Source: Mycolicibacterium peregrinum (GTDB lineage: Bacteria; Actinomycetota; Actinomycetes; Mycobacteriales; Mycobacteriaceae). From it: a stretch of 64,000 bases of DNA. The notes beneath the pieces are model-generated. The model saw only the letters and a program-made list of their open reading frames with translations, had not been told where the DNA came from and searched no databases. Shown here piece after piece: positions 57,035 through 64,000 of this stretch; position 1 is the first letter of the stretch; each line of letters starts with the position of its first letter. Location: positions 1 through 64,000 of the forward strand of contig NZ_LZSO01000013.1 of the NCBI RefSeq assembly GCF_001665785.1, given 5' to 3'. The position numbers and the translations under genes are program-made.

Positions 57035-57508
57035 TCAGCGAACCCAGCCGCTGAAGGTCTTGTCGGTGCCGCGGCTCGCCCGCCCGGTCCGACCGACGGC
57101 CGCTGCGGCCGAACGTACGAGCCAGGCATTCACGGACACACCGTCGCGTCGGGCGGCGGCCTCCACCCCGGCCCGCAGGCTCTCCGGGAGTCGTAGTGAC
57201 ACGCGCCAGGTGCCGCCGTCACCGTCGTCGGGGACGTCCACGACGGGCGGTGCGGAAGCGTCGGCCTCCGCTGGCTGGACCGCGAACTCAGGGTCACGCC
57301 CGTTGAGCCGGACATGGACGGATCCGGGGGCGAGTTCACGGGTGACCTGCTCGGCAGCCTCGGACAGCGCCTCCAGCAGAGCCAGTCGCAACGCCGACTC
57401 CAGTGGTGCGGTCAGTCGCTGGGCCAATGCCTCGGCCTCGGGGCCTCCCGCGGCGGCGGCCACGCCGAGTTCGTGCCGGACGGTGTCGACATATGGCTGC
57501 AAATCCAT
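57035..57508 (-). CDS. HicB-like ribbon-helix-helix DNA-binding protein
   Basis: A 157-residue protein with a C-terminal ribbon-helix-helix domain (TWRVSLRLPESLRAGVEAAA, ARRDGVSVNAWLVRSAAAAV), as in HicB/Arc-type regulators. The N-terminal part (residues 1-90) is helical and contains SALRLALLEALSEAAEQVTR. No HicA-type toxin gene is adjacent; the partner is DUF4097. Two dyad elements directly upstream of its ATG indicate autoregulation. The basic tail TGRASRGTDKTFSGWVR may contact DNA. Confidence 0.8.
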   Translation of the reverse strand: MDLQPYVDTVRHELGVAAAAGGPEAEALAQRLTAPLESALRLALLEALSEAAEQVTRELAPGSVHVRLNGRDPEFAVQPAEADASAPPVVDVPDDGDGGTWRVSLRLPESLRAGVEAAARRDGVSVNAWLVRSAAAAVGRTGRASRGTDKTFSGWVR

Positions 57509-57510
57509 GC

Positions 57511-57540
57511 TGTCATGATGACATCACTATGATGTCATCG
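57511..57540. promoter_or_regulatory. Operator dyads upstream of the RHH gene
   Basis: A perfect 13-base palindrome TGTCATGATGACA (57511-57523) begins two bases upstream of the ATG. Eight bases further on is a second near-palindrome GATGTCATC (57531-57539). The repeated TGATG/CATCA words fit tandem binding by RHH dimers and negative autoregulation. Confidence 0.65.
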
Positions 57541-57565
57541 CAAGCGTCATCGTGACGCGGAGCTG

Positions 57566-58435
57566 CTAACCCACCTTCGCGATGACGGTTTCGGCGAACT
57601 GTTCGATGGGGCCCCGGAAACGGTCGGCGCCGGTGGCGCCGTTGGGCATCGAGAGCCAGGGCGCACACATCACCGCGGTGATGCCGAGATCCTCGGCCCG
57701 CTTGTACAGATCCGGCGAGGGCGGATCCAGCAGCGCCAGGATGATTTCGAAGGGCTCGTGCTCGCGCCCGTGTTCTCGGCGAAGTTCGGCCAGCCGTGTG
57801 GTGTATCCCGCCGCCCGCTCCAGCGTGTACGCATAGCCGATCCAGCCGTCACAGGTGTGCGCCGCGCGCCGCAGCGCCGCCTCTGATTCACCGCCGCACA
57901 GGATCGGCACGGGAGCGGGCGGGTGAGGTTCGATCATCAGCTCGGGAACCGAGTAGTAGCGCCCTTCGTACGACACCCAACCGCCGCGCCAGATCTCGCG
58001 CAGTGCCGGGATCATCTCGTCCAGCCGCTTGCCGCGAGTGTCGAAATCCTGGCCCATGAGCTCGAACTCCTCACGCATCCAGCCGACCCCGACCCCGAGG
58101 GCCACCCGGCCACCGGAGATCACCGCGGCCGTCGCCACCTGCTTGGCGACCTCCAGCAGTGGACGCGCGGGCGCCACGTATACGGCGTTGGAGAAGCGCA
58201 ACCGGCGGGTCAGCGCCGCCATCGCCCCGATCAGCACCCAGGAGTCCGGCCAGGCCGTCTCCGGTGCCCACGGCGGCTTACCCGTCGACGAGTCCGGATA
58301 GGGCGAGGACAGCTCGCGCGGATAGATCATGTGATCCGAGCAGACCATGCCGTGATAGCCGGCCTCGTCGAGCAACGGCGCCACCGCCAGCGCGTCGGTG
58401 GTGTCCATGAATGCCGTACCGCTCCAGAACTGCAT
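57566..58435 (-). CDS. LLM-class F420-dependent oxidoreductase
   Basis: A 289-residue luciferase-like TIM-barrel enzyme. Family segments are YHGMVCSDHMIYPRELSSPY, RLRFSNAVYVAPARPLLEVA, RVALGVGVGWMREEFELMGQ and PAPVPILCGGESEAALRRAA. They fit the TIGR03619-type probable F420-dependent oxidoreductases of mycobacteria. ATG at 58435 has GGAAGGG upstream and starts MQFWSGTAF. A long in-frame extension to 58645 would overlap the divergent photolyase gene and is rejected. The substrate is unknown. Confidence 0.87.
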   Translation of the reverse strand: MQFWSGTAFMDTTDALAVAPLLDEAGYHGMVCSDHMIYPRELSSPYPDSSTGKPPWAPETAWPDSWVLIGAMAALTRRLRFSNAVYVAPARPLLEVAKQVATAAVISGGRVALGVGVGWMREEFELMGQDFDTRGKRLDEMIPALREIWRGGWVSYEGRYYSVPELMIEPHPPAPVPILCGGESEAALRRAAHTCDGWIGYAYTLERAAGYTTRLAELRREHGREHEPFEIILALLDPPSPDLYKRAEDLGITAVMCAPWLSMPNGATGADRFRGPIEQFAETVIAKVG

Positions 58436-58482
58436 CTGAGCCCTTCCGTGTATTCCGGTGTGTTCATGGGCAGCATGGACAC

Positions 58483-59817
58483 ATGCCCACGCTGCTCTGG
58501 TTCCGGCGAGACCTGCGGTGCCACGACCATCCCGCCCTGCTGGAGGCCGCACGAGAAGGCGGCGAGGTACTGGCCTGCTATGTGCTCGATCCGCGACTGG
58601 AAGCATCCGCGGGTGCACGTCGCCTGCAGTACCTGTACCGGGCATTGCGCAACCTGTCCGACAACCTCGACGGAGAACTTCTGGTGACTCGTGGCCGACC
58701 AGAACAGCGGATTCCGGCGCTGGCCCGGGCCATCAGCGCCACCTCGGTGCACGCCTCGCAGGACCACTCGCCGTTCGGCCGGCGTCGCGACGAAGCGGTC
58801 GGGGCTGCCCTCGGCGAGATCGCGCTGTGTGCAACAGGATCGGGCTATCTGGTGTCGCCCGGCCGGATCATCAAGTCGGATGGCGCGCCGTATCGGGTCT
58901 TCACACCGTTCTTCCGCGCCTGGCGCCGGCACGGCTGGCGTGCCCCCGCGGATTCCGGGCCCGCCTCGGCGCGCTGGATCGTCCCGGCCGACATCTCTGG
59001 CGACATCTCCGAGCGCGTCGAAATTCCTTCTGTCACAGGTCAACTGATATTCGAAGCAGGCGAAGACGCGGCGCGGTCGCAGTGGCGGGAATTCGTAGCG
59101 GCGAACTTGGCCGACTACCGGGCCCGGCGCGACCGCCCCGGCCTCGATGCCACCAGCCGGATGTCGGCACACCTCAAATTCGGCACCATCCACCCTCGAA
59201 CCATGGCGGTTGACCTCCACTCCGGCGATGACGCCTATCTGCGGGAACTGGCCTTCCGCGATTTCTATGCCGCGGTGCTGCACCACTGGCCCGACAGCGC
59301 CTGGCGAAACTGGAACCGCGATTTCGACGCGATCGAAGTGGACGACGACGAGACGGCCAAGCAGGCATTCGAGGCGTGGAAGGACGGCCGGACCGGCTTC
59401 CCCATCGTCGATGCCGGGATGCGCCAGCTCGCCTCGACCGGGTTCATGCACAACCGGGTGCGCATGATCGTGGCCTCGTTTCTCGTCAAGGACCTGCATC
59501 TGCCATGGCAATGGGGCGCGCGCTGGTTTCTGGACCAGTTGATCGACGGCGATCTGGCCAACAACCAGCACGGGTGGCAGTGGGCGGCCGGTTGCGGCAC
59601 CGACGCCGCACCGTACTTCCGCGTGTTCAATCCGGACCTGCAGGGCGCGAAGTTCGACCCTCACGGCGACTACATCCGACGCTGGATACCGGAGTTGGCC
59701 GATGTCGCCGATGTGCACAAACTCGGCACCGGTCGACCGAGCTCGTATCCGGAACCGCTCGTCGACCACGCCGAGGAGCGACAGGAAGCCCTGCGGAGGT
59801 ACCGGCGCCTCGGTTGA
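58483..59817 (+). CDS. phr: Deoxyribodipyrimidine photo-lyase
   Basis: A 444-residue class I CPD photolyase/cryptochrome family protein. The antenna-binding domain begins LLWFRRDLRCHDHPALLEAA. The C-terminal FAD domain has RMSAHLKFGTIHPRTMAVDL, LAFRDFYAAVLHHWPD, GMRQLASTGFMHNRVRMIVA and NNQHGWQWAAGCGTDAAPYF. The tryptophan-rich electron path and substrate pocket look intact, so it should repair UV dimers with light. ATG at 58483 gives a normal N-terminus. Only 47 bases separate it from the divergent LLM gene. Confidence 0.95.
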   Translation: MPTLLWFRRDLRCHDHPALLEAAREGGEVLACYVLDPRLEASAGARRLQYLYRALRNLSDNLDGELLVTRGRPEQRIPALARAISATSVHASQDHSPFGRRRDEAVGAALGEIALCATGSGYLVSPGRIIKSDGAPYRVFTPFFRAWRRHGWRAPADSGPASARWIVPADISGDISERVEIPSVTGQLIFEAGEDAARSQWREFVAANLADYRARRDRPGLDATSRMSAHLKFGTIHPRTMAVDLHSGDDAYLRELAFRDFYAAVLHHWPDSAWRNWNRDFDAIEVDDDETAKQAFEAWKDGRTGFPIVDAGMRQLASTGFMHNRVRMIVASFLVKDLHLPWQWGARWFLDQLIDGDLANNQHGWQWAAGCGTDAAPYFRVFNPDLQGAKFDPHGDYIRRWIPELADVADVHKLGTGRPSSYPEPLVDHAEERQEALRRYRRLG

Positions 59818-59904
59818 ACCCCCAGGGCCGGCGTACGACGCAGTGTCGTATGTCAGAATGTGCGGAAGCCAAGCCTGAAGCCAGTTCGATCCGGAGGAGC
59901 AACC

Positions 59905-60159
59905 GTGGCCAGCACCGAAGTGGAGCGCAACAACGGCGTCGACGTCGAGGAAGTGCCGTCCGCAGCGTGGGGCTGGTCGGATCTGAACATCAAGGTGATC
60001 CACCTCGGCGGCATCCTGTCCGCGATCTTCCTGCTGGTCATGATGCGCGGCAACCACATCGGACACGTCGAGAACTGGTTCCTCATCACGTTCGCGGCAC
60101 TCATCTTCCTTGCCGTGATCCGCAACATCTGGCTGCGTCGCCGCGGCTGGATCCGCTAG
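59905..60159 (+). CDS. DUF2631 small membrane protein
   Basis: An 84-residue protein with two predicted transmembrane helices ([17 protein letters not shown] and [17 protein letters not shown]), a short acidic N-terminus and a basic C-terminus ([12 protein letters not shown]), so both ends are probably cytosolic. It matches the actinobacterial DUF2631 family of unknown function. The GTG at 59905 has a strong GGAGGAG site; an earlier in-frame ATG at 59860 lacks one. The 87 bases upstream hold its probable promoter and no gene. Confidence 0.82.
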   Translation: MASTEVERNNGVDVEEVPSAAWGWSDLNIKVIHLGGILSAIFLLVMMRGNHIGHVENWFLITFAALIFLAVIRNIWLRRRGWIR

Positions 60160-60174
60160 CCGCACACCACGCCC

Positions 60175-60197
60175 GCCGGCCCTACAACCGGGCCGGC
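60175..60197. terminator. Bidirectional hairpin terminator
   Basis: A perfect 8-bp stem GCCGGCCC (60175-60182) and GGGCCGGC (60190-60197) with a 7-base loop lies between the convergent DUF2631 and TesB-like genes and overlaps the stop of the latter. There is no U-tract, which is common for mycobacterial terminators. Confidence 0.6.
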
Positions 60198-61048
60198 ACA
60201 TCGATCGAGATATCCACCGGTCGCATCGGGCGAATCAGCCCCTCCTGGGCGAATGACGCCAGCAACTCACCATCCTCGGTATGTACCTGACCGCGGACAT
60301 ATGACATTCCGTGTCCGGCCGCGGTGCTCTCGTGGCTGTAGAGCAACCAGCCGTCCCACTCCACCGGCTCGTGGAAGCTGACCGATGTCGACATCAGGGC
60401 GGTCGACAACGTCGAGTCCGCCTGCGCCGTGCCGATCCCCCGATGCGGCCGCATGGTGGTGGAGATTCCGAGTTGCCCGGTGAAATACGCCAGCACGGCC
60501 TTGGCGAGATCGTCCCGGTCAGGTATCGGGTCGCAGCGCAGCCAGGCATAGAGTTCCGGCGGCCCCACCTCCTCGGGACTGTTCACATCGACCACATCGA
60601 CCAGGCGCAACTCATGACCGGCCATGGCCCGCTCGGCCGGGTGGGCATCCTCGGGCGTCTCGACGTCGGGCCGCAACGCGCGGTGACTGACGACGTCGCC
60701 CGTGGGCACATCGGCGAGGACCGTAACGGTTGTGCACAACCGTGAATCATGGGTGACGGCCACCACGGCGGTCGCCGTCGAACGGCCCTCGTGGACCACG
60801 TTCACCGCCAGCTCGACGGTGGAGTCGATTTCGACCGGCCTGGTGAAGACCGCATGCGCCGAACGAATCGTCTTGTCGGGGAACCGCTTTGCCACCGCGA
60901 CGACGGCCTGGCCCAATGCTTGGGCGCCCTTGGCCACCTTCCTACCGTCGGCGCCGGCCGGTCCGGTGACGCCGACGAACCGATCCGGCCCGACAGGCGT
61001 CACATCGAACACCTCGAGCAGACCGGCGACCGACGCCTGTTGAGGCAT
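60182..61048 (-). CDS. TesB-like acyl-CoA thioesterase (double hotdog)
   Basis: A 288-residue protein of the acyl-CoA thioesterase II/TesB superfamily with two hotdog repeats. The first has GAQALGQAVVAVAKRFPDKT and IRSAHAVFTRPVEIDSTVEL. The second has ISTTMRPHRGIGTAQADSTL, VSFHEPVEWDGWLLYSHEST and GMSYVRGQVHTEDGELLASF. It should hydrolyse acyl-CoA; chain length unknown. Start ATG at 61048 overlaps the upstream stop as TGATG, so it is coupled to the preceding unknown gene. A GTG two codons upstream is an alternative. Confidence 0.85.
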   Translation of the reverse strand: MPQQASVAGLLEVFDVTPVGPDRFVGVTGPAGADGRKVAKGAQALGQAVVAVAKRFPDKTIRSAHAVFTRPVEIDSTVELAVNVVHEGRSTATAVVAVTHDSRLCTTVTVLADVPTGDVVSHRALRPDVETPEDAHPAERAMAGHELRLVDVVDVNSPEEVGPPELYAWLRCDPIPDRDDLAKAVLAYFTGQLGISTTMRPHRGIGTAQADSTLSTALMSTSVSFHEPVEWDGWLLYSHESTAAGHGMSYVRGQVHTEDGELLASFAQEGLIRPMRPVDISIDVPARL

Positions 61049-61653
61049 CAACACACCGGCACCAGATCGGCTTCGAGCAGACCCGCAGACCGTCCGTACC
61101 GGAACAGCGTCTCCACCTGCCCGGTCGAAGCCGGATCCGCCCCGGCGACCGCCAACGCGTGGGCCTTGAACGCCAGCGCTGCCGCACTCGGCCGGTACTG
61201 CACGCGGTCCACGGCCCCACCCAGACCGTCGGCGCCGTGTGCCCCGAAAAAGACCACGCCGGCACCGGATCGGCGCACGGTGCGTACGTGGTCACCGGAT
61301 TCGAACCGATCGGTCCCGATCGCCGTCATCGCCACCGTATCGGCCTCTGTCGACTGCCACAGGCCGGTCAGATCTACAGCTTTCAGCCCGAGGATCCGGA
61401 GCGCTCGCTCGTCTGCACAGACGTCGGCGGCGACGCTGACACGCCAGCCCGCCATCGCCCGGTCGAACAACCATCCGCCGATGGCCGACACCACGGCGGC
61501 GACATCGGCGGCCACCACGTTGAGTTCGTACTGCAGGGCTTTGTCGGGCCGCGCCCGCGGCCCGGAGAGCGGGCTTGTGCGGACAACCGTGCCGAGCACA
61601 TTGCCGCCGCGCGCTTCGGACAACTGTGCGGACATTCCTGACTGTAGAGACAT
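61048..61653 (-). CDS. Hypothetical protein coupled to TesB-like thioesterase
   Basis: A 201-residue protein I do not recognise. It has no signal peptide or transmembrane helix. The segments ALQYELNVVAADVAAVVSAI, GGWLFDRAMAGWRVSVAADV and RALRILGLKAVDLTGLW suggest an alpha/beta fold, and SGAGVVFFGAHGADGLGG is glycine-rich. Its stop overlaps the thioesterase start, so the two are co-translated and may act on the same acyl substrate. ATG at 61653; a second ATG six codons later is possible. Confidence 0.65.
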   Translation of the reverse strand: MSLQSGMSAQLSEARGGNVLGTVVRTSPLSGPRARPDKALQYELNVVAADVAAVVSAIGGWLFDRAMAGWRVSVAADVCADERALRILGLKAVDLTGLWQSTEADTVAMTAIGTDRFESGDHVRTVRRSGAGVVFFGAHGADGLGGAVDRVQYRPSAAALAFKAHALAVAGADPASTGQVETLFRYGRSAGLLEADLVPVC

Positions 61654-61742
61654 GGGGCATCCAATCCGGGTCCAAAGGGCTGATCGGCCGGCACTCTCGA
61701 CGGGGGTGTTGCGGTGTGGCCCGCCTCACCCAACAGCGTGAC

Positions 61743-61756
61743 ATTCTCAAGAGAAT
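61743..61756. promoter_or_regulatory. Palindrome in the 61.65-61.86 kb divergent gap
   Basis: ATTCTC-AA-GAGAAT is a perfect 14-base palindrome in an AT-rich patch of the 208-base gap between the leftward hypothetical gene and the rightward DUF427 gene. An AGCGTGACA word precedes it (61735). It is the best candidate regulatory site in this gap. Confidence 0.4.
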
Positions 61757-61861
61757 CTGTAAAGCTTCTATCTGGACGCAGCGATCGACCCCACGAACGG
61801 GCACCGCTGCGTTCGATGGCCGCGCCCACGGCCGTCAGTCTGCCAAAATGGAGGTCCCGCA

Positions 61862-62569
61862 ATGAGTCTCGTCGCTGGGCGGGGTCCGTTGAGTACACAA
61901 CCGGCCGGTTGGTTCACGCCACCGCTCGCTGGTGGCACGGTCTACGTCGAACCTCACCCGCGCCGTATCCAAGCCTTGCGCGGGGATGTCACCGTACTCG
62001 ACACCGAACATGCCCTGATGGTGCACCGCGCAGGCCACCCGCTCAGCTATGCGTTTCGGAGCGACGAGGTAGGCAGCCTTCCGCACACGCCGGTGGCCGA
62101 AGCCCCTGGGTACGTGACAGTGCCCTGGGATGCCGTCGACGCGTGGTTCGAAGAGGGACGCAAGCTGGTGCACTACCCGCCGAACCCCTACCACCGGATC
62201 GACTGCCGGCCGTCCCGCCGCGGCCTGCGGGTGACGGCCGGCGAGACCGTTCTCGTCGACACCGACGACACCGTGATCGTGTTCGAGACCGCCTTGGAAC
62301 CACGCCTCTACGTGGACGCCGCGCTCGTCCGCACCGATCTCCTGCAGCCCAGTTCGACCACGTCGTACTGCAACTACAAGGGCACCGCCGCCTACTGGTC
62401 GGCGGTCGTCGGTGACACCGTCATCGCCGACGTGGCGTGGAGTTACCCCGACACCCCTCCGGAGTCCCTGCCCATCCAGGGATTCCTCAGCTTCGACACG
62501 ACGCGGGTGGACGTACTCGCCGAGCTCCCTTCCTCGGGGGTGTCGGCAACCTGCGGCTGCGAGCTCTGA
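61862..62569 (+). CDS. DUF427 domain protein (two repeats)
   Basis: A 235-residue protein containing DUF427-type sequence. The C-terminal half is diagnostic: PRLYVDAALVRTDLLQPSST, YCNYKGTAAYWSAVVGD and VAWSYPDTPPESLPIQGFLS. The N-terminal half has a related weaker copy (RRIQALRGDVTVLDTEHALM). DUF427 proteins are small beta-barrel proteins of unknown role, often alone in operons with redox genes. The last residues ATCGCEL include two cysteines. The SRPBCC gene follows after 33 bases. Confidence 0.83.
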   Translation: MSLVAGRGPLSTQPAGWFTPPLAGGTVYVEPHPRRIQALRGDVTVLDTEHALMVHRAGHPLSYAFRSDEVGSLPHTPVAEAPGYVTVPWDAVDAWFEEGRKLVHYPPNPYHRIDCRPSRRGLRVTAGETVLVDTDDTVIVFETALEPRLYVDAALVRTDLLQPSSTTSYCNYKGTAAYWSAVVGDTVIADVAWSYPDTPPESLPIQGFLSFDTTRVDVLAELPSSGVSATCGCEL

Positions 62570-62602
62570 CCACACCGGGAATACCGAGGAAGGCGAACAA
62601 CA

Positions 62603-63088
62603 TTGGGCATCGTGACGACCAGTTCCGAAACCGCGTTCACACAATCGGCGGCGGAGGTCTATGACTTCGTCACCAATCCGGCGAACTGGGTGAAGACCTA
62701 CCCGGGGAGCGCGCACATCGGCGGATTACCTGAGCGGCTGCCGCTGGAGGTCGGCGACACCTGGACCGAGGCCGGCCCCGACGGCACGCAGATATACACC
62801 TGGCACCTGGCGATCGCCATGCGACCGCGGATGTGGGTGTTCAACTCGGTTGGCCGGCTCGGCCACGATGCTGACGGCAACGGCGGTAAAGAAGGCCGCA
62901 TCACCGTGCAGTACCAGTTCACCCGACCGGGCAACGACATCACGCTGTTCAATCGCACGATGACCATCGAGGCCTACAAAGATGCGCCGCTGCCGGATGC
63001 GCTGTTCCGCGTGGTCAACCCGGCGAACATCGACGCCTATCACGCCGCTGTGGCCCGGGAGTTGAGCGCGAATCAAGCTAGCGGCTGA
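62603..63088 (+). CDS. SRPBCC (START-like) ligand-binding protein
   Basis: A 161-residue protein of the SRPBCC/polyketide-cyclase-like fold, recognised from TAFTQSAAEVYDFVTNPANW, LPLEVGDTWTEAGPDGTQIY and ITVQYQFTRPGNDITLFNRT, with a C-terminal helix YHAAVARELSANQ. It probably binds a hydrophobic ligand, and the role is unknown. Start is TTG at 62603 with AGGAAGG nine bases upstream; GTG at 62612 is possible. It is convergent with the EspI-like gene, eight bases apart, and likely co-transcribed with the DUF427 gene. Confidence 0.82.
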   Translation: MGIVTTSSETAFTQSAAEVYDFVTNPANWVKTYPGSAHIGGLPERLPLEVGDTWTEAGPDGTQIYTWHLAIAMRPRMWVFNSVGRLGHDADGNGGKEGRITVQYQFTRPGNDITLFNRTMTIEAYKDAPLPDALFRVVNPANIDAYHAAVARELSANQASG

Positions 63089-63096
63089 GCCGCGGA

Positions 63097-64000
63097 TCAG
63101 ACGCCCGCGCCGCCCTCGAAATCGTCGGACAGGGCCGCCGCCAACTGCAGGGTGCGGCGCCGGAACGCCGGGCGCAGCAGGTCGAAGTGGATCTCGGTGC
63201 CCGCGGCGATGTGCTTGTCCCAGGGCAGCACGAACACCCGGCCCGGGGCCACGTGCTTCTGGAACTGGTGCACCAGGTCGCCGGTGTTCACGTTGGGTTT
63301 GCGGGGGCCGACGTGGTTGACCACCACGCAGGAGCGGTTGAGTAGGTCCTGGTAGCCGTTGTGGCGCAGCCAGTCCATGGTCACCGCGGCCTGGCGGGCA
63401 CCGTCGATCGAGGCGCTGGCCACGATGACCGCGCTCGAAACCGTCGCCAGTACGCCACGGCCCGCCGGTGCGAACATGTCGGCCGCGCAGTCCGCCAACA
63501 CCAGGTTGTAGTGCTTGGAGACAGCCGCGGTGGCCGCATTCCAGTCGGCGTCGTTGAAGGCCCGGCTGGCGCCGCTGTACTCGTCGCTGGACAGCACCTC
63601 CAGCTTCGACTCGTTCATGCTGGTGTAGGCCCGGACATCGTTGTAACGCGACAGGTCCTTGGCGGCCAGGAGATCGCTCACCGTCGCCGCGGACTGCCGT
63701 CCGGCCCGGTCGGCCAGATTGCCGCCGGCCGGGTCGGCGTCGACGGCGAGGATCCGGTCACCCCGAACCGCGCTCAGAACCGATCCGAGGGCCACGGTGA
63801 CGGCGGTCTTGCCCACGCCGCCCTTCAGGCCGAAGACACCGATCTGGTGGGACTCACGGGCGGTGCGGCGCACCCTGGCGTAGAGGTCCAGTTCGTAGAG
63901 TTCGTCGCGGGACAGCCCGAGGTTGAGGCGGGTGGTGACATAGACCGCCCGCCGCCAGCCGCGCCGTGGCTGCATCTTGACCGAGGAGCGCACGCCGACG
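63097..64000 (-). CDS. EspI-like MinD/ParA-family ATPase (5' end cut by window)
   Basis: The C-terminal approximately 300 residues of a MinD-type P-loop ATPase. The deviant Walker A is GVFGLKGGVGKTAVTVALGS, followed by ILAVDADPAGGNLADRAGRQ, LVLADCAADMFAPAGRG and FVLPWDKHIAAGTEIHFDLL. The preceding GWRRAVYVTTRLNLGLSRDE and YELDLYARVRR closely resemble EspI (Rv3876) of the ESX-1 locus. EspI has a long Pro-rich N-terminus. The frame stays open to the window edge, so the gene probably continues beyond 64000; a GTG at 63993 could be a start but is not supported. No ESX genes are visible on this side. Confidence 0.85.
   Translation of the reverse strand, partial: VGVRSSVKMQPRRGWRRAVYVTTRLNLGLSRDELYELDLYARVRRTARESHQIGVFGLKGGVGKTAVTVALGSVLSAVRGDRILAVDADPAGGNLADRAGRQSAATVSDLLAAKDLSRYNDVRAYTSMNESKLEVLSSDEYSGASRAFNDADWNAATAAVSKHYNLVLADCAADMFAPAGRGVLATVSSAVIVASASIDGARQAAVTMDWLRHNGYQDLLNRSCVVVNHVGPRKPNVNTGDLVHQFQKHVAPGRVFVLPWDKHIAAGTEIHFDLLRPAFRRRTLQLAAALSDDFEGGAGV

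Noticed and set aside
57035..57508. Classical HicAB toxin-antitoxin locus
   Set aside because: No HicA-like small basic toxin gene lies on either side; the partner is DUF4097.
58327..60201. Minus-strand 624-codon open frame
   Set aside because: Antisense to the photolyase and DUF2631 genes; no domain recognised.

Overview
The window is high-GC chromosomal DNA from a mycobacterium. A rapidly growing Mycolicibacterium-type species is most likely. Gene order follows the M. tuberculosis block from dinF (Rv2836c) to dxr (Rv2870c), as recalled from memory. Mycothione reductase, EfpA, GlnA4, Rip1, an EspI-like ATPase and several F420-type enzymes support the assignment. Extra gene pairs that I do not recall in M. 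tuberculosis are inserted at several points. There are no rRNA, tRNA, CRISPR, phage or IS elements that I could recognise, and no gene-free gap exceeds 300 bases.

Region 1 (1-9100): a MerR regulator diverges from a methyltransferase. Then comes a leftward translation/transcription operon rimP-nusA-ylxR-infB-rbfA-nrnA-dinF. Region 2 (9.2-21.7 kb): a rightward lipoprotein plus DUF4439 pair is followed by leftward proS, a VOC/pterin-dehydratase fusion and efpA. Next are the cobalamin genes cysG-cobB-cobO and an I/D-type chelatase, then a GNAT and mqo. Region 3 (21.8-28.2 kb): a TetR/F420-monooxygenase pair, an alpha/beta hydrolase and mtr face leftward arsR-nicT.

Region 4 (27.3-34.2 kb) is the most coherent pathway in the window. 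It encodes GntR, SDR, aldehyde dehydrogenase, gamma-glutamyl-amide hydrolase and GlnA4, diverging from an APC permease. A 16-bp-arm inverted repeat lies between glnA4 and the permease. The set reads as an uptake and gamma-glutamylation route for degrading an amine. Region 5 (34.2-45.2 kb): a SNF2/SWIM helicase, the two N-acetylglutaminylglutamine-amide osmolyte genes, a repeat-rich junction, then cobQ and map with a lipoprotein and a degenerate hydrolase.

Region 6 (45.2-53.9 kb): a hotdog thioesterase, a DUF1707 protein, a penicillin-binding lipoprotein, a TetR/peroxiredoxin pair, then GNAT-ispG-rip1-dxr (isoprenoid synthesis and intramembrane proteolysis). Region 7 (53.9-64.0 kb): an ECF sigma factor diverges from an NmrA/deazaflavin-reductase operon, with mirror-image promoters. 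After it come an RHH/DUF4097 pair, an F420 oxidoreductase, photolyase, DUF2631, TesB-like, DUF427 and SRPBCC genes. An EspI-like ATPase is cut by the window end.

Regulatory DNA is unusually readable. At least seven candidate palindromic operators sit between divergent genes or at gene starts. Three families of short dispersed repeats occur at gene boundaries and are partly translated. Functional calls come from motif and family recognition only; no searches were run.
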